Source of the DNA: Przewalskia tangutica
Lineage: Eukaryota; Streptophyta; Magnoliopsida; Solanales; Solanaceae
Direction of reading: 5' to 3'
Length of the DNA stretch: 64,000 bases
Assembly (NCBI GenBank): GCA_029844215.1
Contig: CM056720.1
Coordinates: forward strand, 29,815,711-29,879,710
The stretch's first letter is position 1. Each line of letters opens with the position of its first letter. Positions 58,867 to 64,000 of the stretch are shown piece by piece. The notes under the pieces are model-generated. The model saw only the letters and a program-made list of their open reading frames with translations, made no database searches and was not told where the DNA came from. The position numbers and the translations under genes were made by a program.

Positions 58867-59744
58867 TGTCACGACCGAACCTGCCTGGATCGTGCCTTAC
58901 CCCGGGCACCCAAGTAGACATACATCAGAGTAATCAGCGGAATATAAAACACAACATGAAACAATGTAGAAGAGACACAGTTTATCTGAAGAAAAGTTGC
59001 CTTTCGGCATATATATAAAAACTTAAATCCGAACAGTTACATCCTTTTTACAAACTCTGCCCACAACAAGATTTCTGCACTTAAGAATGATATAACAACA
59101 ATGGCGGGACAGGACCCCGCCATACCCCTGAATGTAAGTACCTACAACGACAGGGGACTATACCAAAGATAAGCCTCCGAAGAAACGGAGCTTCCCAAAA
59201 CGCTGAACTGTGATCCTAAGAGCGGGGATCAACGACTGGTGTACCTCTACCTGCGGCATGAACGCAGCCCCCCGAAGGAGGTCAGTACAACAGGTACCAA
59301 GTATGTGAAACTAAAAATATTGTAAATGAAATCATAGTAGTCTATATAAAGCAGGAGACATGTATGATAACCAAACTACAGTTCACAATAATATAAGCAG
59401 TCATGTCAAGTCAGGGACTCACACCCTCAAAGTCATCACTCAAATATAACTATGGGTCTCACGCCCACAACATCAATCATGCACGTGGAATACCTTCCTC
59501 ACTGCTGGCAGTCTATGATATAAAAGCACCAAGGAATACACATGAACACCAGGTCCCACCTGTGTCATAATAAAGTCGTACGGGGTAAGTACGAAGACAT
59601 AGCCGACTACTAACACCCACGGTACCAACGAGGTCATAAATCAGATCACGAGATCTGTCTAGACCGCCACATGATCGGCCGCCACTCGTCCGCGAGATCA
59701 AATGCGCGTCTAGTCCCGAACTTCCCGCAGACTCCGCATAGGCC

Positions 59745-59900
59745 ACTCGCATAGCCCGCATGAGGTATTCCGCATCGAGGGTAGCTACTCCCGATCGCCC
59801 CGACTCTCGATCCGCATGGCCACATAGACCGCATGACCACAAAGGCCGCACACTAACCTGGAACTCTCGTAGCTCCGCATAGGTCCCCTGGACCCGCATG
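59745..59900 (-). repeat. GCATGAGG tandem repeat in LTR W
   Basis: Three units with CCGCATGAGGTATTC and CTCGTAGCTCCGCATAGG motifs; the same module as in R (27280-27475), with which it shares long identical stretches. Confidence 0.75.
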
Positions 59901-61874
59901 AGGTATTCTCGAATCATGGTCCCAGACCGCCTGAGTCTACCCCGCATCGGAGGGCAGCTTAACCCCCGGAATCATGTCAATAGGTGAGTGATATAATACT
60001 AACATAATAGCTTATCGTTAAACAACATAAGCACGACAAGGGAAACCCCTTTACACAAACATCACAAGATACTAACACACGTAGCATCCTAACATGTTTA
60101 CTTATCAAATCAACAAGAAAGTATTACAAGGCTATCACAACCCAACACAATCAAGTTATTCACACAAGGTACTTTCTACTTTATGTTAACAAGTTCGGGT
60201 TTTTATCCCCAAAGTACTTCATACATTAACTTTTTAAAAGATCCGTTTCTTTCACAAAAGTCACACAATACCCGTAGTATAAAAATAGAGTAACTATCTT
60301 TTTAAGTAAACCAAAATACTTCCCTTTGTAAAATCAAGTAACAACATTCTTTTCCAAACGTTCAAGTTTGCCTAATTTCAAATACTCAAGTTTCTCATTT
60401 TCGAAAGGTTTCGTAGTTCATAGTCTTAATCACTTAAGAATATAATTCTCTTTTAAACAATTTGAGAAACATATGCCTTATATGAGTAGGTTATTCTTGT
60501 TCATAATCAATCTTATTAAAGCAGCCATGATCTAGGAAATGTAATATCATTTTGTCTCATCTTAGCTTCTATGCAGATGGAGGTTTCTACTGGTTTTAAT
60601 AATACTTAATTAGTCAATACATTTCCCTTTATTAACGCTGCAGTGGTTCGTTCGATACTTATTCTGATTTCCGAAATCAGTAAAACATTATTCCTTTTAA
60701 AAACCAAGTACTCATTACTCACGAATGAGGTTTCACACTTTTTAACAAAATTCATATTAATTTAATTAAGTCAAGTCTCTTAACTTCTAAAATCAATAAA
60801 CCATTCTTTTTATCTCTCTTAAGTCGTTATACCTAACTTCCCATAAAGCTAGTATAACTCTTAAGCTTTTAAAACTTTTAAAACCAAGTGTTACTCTTCT
60901 TTCAAAAAGGTTTCTTAACTCTTTTGAAATACTTCAGATTCTTATTATTTAGACTCAAGTCAAAAGACATCGCAGTAAAACCACGTTCAGTTAACACACG
61001 ACGCTCACCGCACTATATATATTCTTTTAAAATATCATGCTCAAGAGGATAGGAAGAATCGCATACCGCGACGATTTATCGACTATTAGCAAATAGCTCC
61101 AAAGATCAGTAATCCCGCTAGCCTTTTCCACCCTTCGAGTAGAATACGCTACTCGCAGCATTTCAACCTATAACGGTTATACAAGTCTATCAATGTCTAG
61201 ACTACTGGTAGAATAAATCTAGATACAAGATTCTACGGAAAATTGGGCAGACTTCCCACCACAAACTTCACAAGTCTCATCAGAATACAAATTCCATGTA
61301 AGTACAGTTCAATTCTCTTCTTATATACCTTCCTCAGATATAACTTATACTTAATTCTTATACTTCAACAAGATGTAAACTCTAATTACAAAAGGACAAG
61401 ATATTTACCTCGATAAGCCCAAAATTATCCAAGATTAAATGTCGATCCCGAGCAACGCTTAGCTCCTACTCTGGCGCTCCAACCCGCCTCCAAACAATCC
61501 TTAGAAGTTCTACGCAACTTCTACTTAACACTTCAACCGACTATGAAGGTTTTCCTTGTGGTTTCGTTTTTGTGATCAAGGAATATAAGGTAGTATTTCC
61601 TGGCTCTACGATAGAGGTAACTTTGGAATACTACATGGTATAAGGCTAAGGTATTTTGGAATAGTAACAATACTTGGAGAATACTTTTCTACCAAGGGGT
61701 GTTTTACGAGAACAACTCTCAAGAGGGGGTATCTCTACCAACACCACTGGGAGGGAGTACCTCTCGCCAAGGGCCTCTCAAAGGGGAGGAGCTCTTGGAC
61801 GAGAGCAACAAGAAGGAGGAGGATTTCAAGACTTAGAAAACATTTGTGGATGAAGAAGTCTTCAACAAGTGGGG

Positions 61875-61882
61875 TATTTATA
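61875..61882 (-). promoter_or_regulatory. TATA box of LTR W
   Basis: TATAAATA on the minus strand, CCTATAAATACCCC context, about 393 bp into the LTR. Confidence 0.65.
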
Positions 61883-62273
61883 GGAGATCAATGGCCAAGA
61901 TCAAGCCAAGTGGGGGCAAGTGGAGGGTCAAGATTTGCCCAGTGCACCCTAACCCTACTCCACAAATCCTCACAAACATTGACCCAAGTTTTAGGCCACA
62001 AAATGGGAGGAAAACGCAACCAATCGGCCCTTGATCGCCCACTTGAGGGTGACAAATGTCGCCTCTCGTTGGTCCAAAATATTTCATCTCTGAAAATCCG
62101 CAAAAATATAAATGACATAGCCGTAATTTTCCTTCACAAGTTTTGTAAAACTTTTCGTCAAAAACGATTCTTTTCGGTAGTCAGAACAAAATTTTCGTCC
62201 CTAATGCCAACTTAAGACTTAAACTTTGTACGTACGCCCTCACGTACATACTCTGGAAATACGGGGTATAACA

Positions 62274-62660
62274 TTCTCCCCTCCGTAGAAACATTCGTCT
62301 CGAATGTTCCTTCTAAGCCTCAAAACATACATGCGCCAGTATAGTCTTCACTGCTATACTTACGAAAACAATCACGCCACACCTGGCCATATAATAACAC
62401 ATGCACAAATACTTAATCCAAGTCCACAAGGAATCACCTCCATTATTACACAAGCTCCCACCCGAGGTCTAAAATATACTCCCTTCGCACCTTCACTTTA
62501 TAAAAGAAATGATCACATCTATGTTCTTAATACATGCTCGCTTCTTCCCTTACTAGTCGTACCCTGCTCGTACACTCGAACTCTTTCTCATAACTTACCA
62601 CATTTCGGTATTGCTTCGCCTAAAATTTCTGGGTTACTACCTCCAACTAGGTCATCATTA
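62274..62660 (-). other. Polypurine tract, hairpin and pol-replacement block of W, distal part
   Basis: Minus-strand AGGGGAGAA tract and the AACATTCG/CGAATGTT hairpin (about 62288-62306) open a segment that tracks U 47700-48040 closely. It ends at GGTCATCATTA, where the U-like sequence is interrupted by pol-derived sequence. Confidence 0.65.
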
Positions 62661-62663
62661 TGG

Positions 62664-63370
62664 GGAACACCCTGGATGGATCTCCGATACCTTTCCGAAC
62701 ATAACCACATGAAAGACCGGACGTACTGCTCCCTACGTCGGATGTCAATGCCAACTTATAGGCAACCTGGCCTATCCTACAACCAATCTGAAAATGCCCA
62801 AAAGTACTTTGGGTTAAGTTTTCCCTGCTTTCTAAGACTCGTCACACCCTCTCCGGGGTGGTACCTTCAAGAAGACCCACCGTCAACCTGAACTCTAAGC
62901 GTCGTCGCCGATTATCCGCACGACTTCTGTTGACTCTGAGCTGTCAATAACCTCTCCTGGATAAGCTTCACCCTATCCATATTCTGCTGAAACAAGTATG
63001 AACCAACTATCTGAACCTTGCCAACATCGAACCAATCGACCGGCAACCTACACTACCGCCCCTACAAGGCATTCATAAGGCGACATCTGAATACTGAAAT
63101 GGTAGCTATAAAACACTTCCTCAACAGGAGACAACAATCCTCACAGCTACCCCTGAAATCCAAACACCGCCCGGTGGCGAATGCGACATCGAGACTCACC
63201 AGTTCCTAACCCCGCTGGTAAAACTTCCAAAAGAAATAGCCGTAACTGGCTCCATCGTCATAAGGTGAAAGTAGGCACTTCGTGCAGCCTTACAACCTTC
63301 CTGATATAATCATCTCGCATAACCTCGCCAGTACACTGGCCCCGATCAAAGACAAGAGGGGCTGACCTAA
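62664..63370 (-). pseudogene. pol remnant in W: integrase C-terminal part
   Basis: Minus-strand sequence matching the Q pol region from the integrase core to the GPY/F end: SYHFSIQMSPYE-like near 63105-63070, GEAYPG near 62970-62950, then VFHVVMFGKV with DPG/HPG near 62700-62670. The chromodomain, RNase H, reverse transcriptase and protease are absent, and stops and shifts are frequent. It sits between two blocks that are continuous in U and V, so it is either a relic of the ancestor from which the gag-only lineage lost pol or a later recombination. Plus-strand frames here (up to 195 codons) are shadows. Confidence 0.7.
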
Positions 63371-63384
63371 TCGCCCCGACTACA

Positions 63385-64000
63385 GGTCGAACGCATCCAC
63401 GAACTCGTACGATGGTTAACTAAACATGGGCCTAACACCCTCGTGACCCTACCACCTGGCGGGACCACCTCGAACTGACCCCACCACAATATAGGCCGCG
63501 GGTTGACCCGCGATCGGTCCGCAACCCGACCCGCTATCACGCAAAAACTCTTGTTCCCCGATCCGGAACAATCTCACTAATCAAGTTACGAAAACCTAGT
63601 GGTCTTCTTAGCTCAACTACCCTCTTTCATACCACACTACTCAGGGACTTATCACACAAACATATCTCACGTGTACTATGCACTCCGATAAAGGTCAATA
63701 TAAAATAAATCTTTCACTCGAGATGGCCTTACCTCTAAGGTCAACACGTATAACATTCTAAGGCTCACACTTTCCTTATCCCCAATCTTACCCTTTTAAC
63801 TAACCATGATTTCAAATCACACTTTGCACAAATGCTATCAGAACATAACACTTAAGATATACTCATCTTACATACTAATCTCTAGAGGGTTAAAGATATA
63901 CTTGTATCTACTGCTTCACTTCCCCTTTGTCGTTCTAATCAATCCTGCCCCGTAGGGCGCATAGCTAGGGAAGGTGATTAACTAGCCACTGATCCCGAAG
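63385..64000 (-). other. Pol-replacement block of W, proximal part, to window end
   Basis: Picks up the U/V block again at CCACGAACTCGTACGATGG. It includes the palindrome CGCGGGT-TG-ACCCGCG (63497-63512) and runs to CACTGATCCCGAAG at the edge, which in U is just before the zinc knuckles. Gag would follow outside the window. Confidence 0.65.

Larger units (their letters stand above)
58867..62273 (-). mobile_element. Left (3') LTR of element W
   Basis: TGTCACGACCGAACC to CGGGGTATAACA, 3407 bp. Contains a GCATGAGG array (59745-59900), the 80-bp block (60521-60600) and a TATA box (61875-61882). A polypurine tract follows, so W continues beyond the window. Confidence 0.88.

Noticed and set aside
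1..64000. Centromeric satellite or centromere-specific (CRM) element
   Set aside because: No 150-180 bp satellite array is present, and the C terminus is a standard chromodomain with LTR ends unlike CRM as far as I can judge.

Overview
The window is a block of nested plant LTR retrotransposons, and I find no convincing host gene, tRNA, rRNA or CRISPR array. All recognisable elements are Ty3/gypsy chromoviruses that look like the Tekay/Del clade. They have very long LTRs (about 2.5-3.5 kb) running from TGTTACACCCC or TGTTATACCCC to GTCGTGACA in element sense, a primer site matching initiator tRNA-Met (TGGTATCAGAGC), a G-rich polypurine tract, gag with CCHC knuckles, and pol in the order PR-RT-RNase H-integrase-chromodomain. 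This fits angiosperm heterochromatin, probably a eudicot. I cannot name the species. Most elements lie on the minus strand; F1, two short LTR pieces (X1, X2) and P lie on the plus strand.

Left part, 1-9060: stacked LTR pieces. A minus LTR (A, 1-2346) sits in a plus LTR (F1, to 4035), itself in a minus LTR (F0, to 4449). A truncated minus LTR (G, 4450-7403), a 67-bp plus LTR scrap (X2) and a left-truncated minus LTR (H, 7471-9060 and 29777-30471) follow.

Middle, 9061-29771: element Q, with 5-bp target duplication GAAAT, is the best autonomous-type copy (gag-pol 12159-16811). Its right LTR is split by a second full element R (19315-29128, duplication ACTTG), which also carries gag-pol.

Right part, 30472-64000: a plus LTR scrap (X1), then nested elements S > T > P > U > V and W. 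S (gag only) has T in its right LTR. T has P inserted 7 bp into its internal region. P (plus strand, decayed pol) has U in its 3' LTR. U has V (complete, 48301-57542) in its internal region and W (to the window end) in its right LTR. U, V and W form a non-autonomous lineage: gag or gag remnants plus a conserved block of several hundred bases where pol would be.

Q and R would once have supplied reverse transcriptase and a chromodomain integrase, and U, V, W and S lack these and would have moved in trans. As read, no gag or pol frame is open from end to end. Much of the frame disruption looks like a sequencing artefact: in patches, CAG and CTG are replaced by CG-type strings and homopolymers are shortened. 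Even the primer-binding sites are affected. Frame breaks in this window should therefore not be taken at face value.
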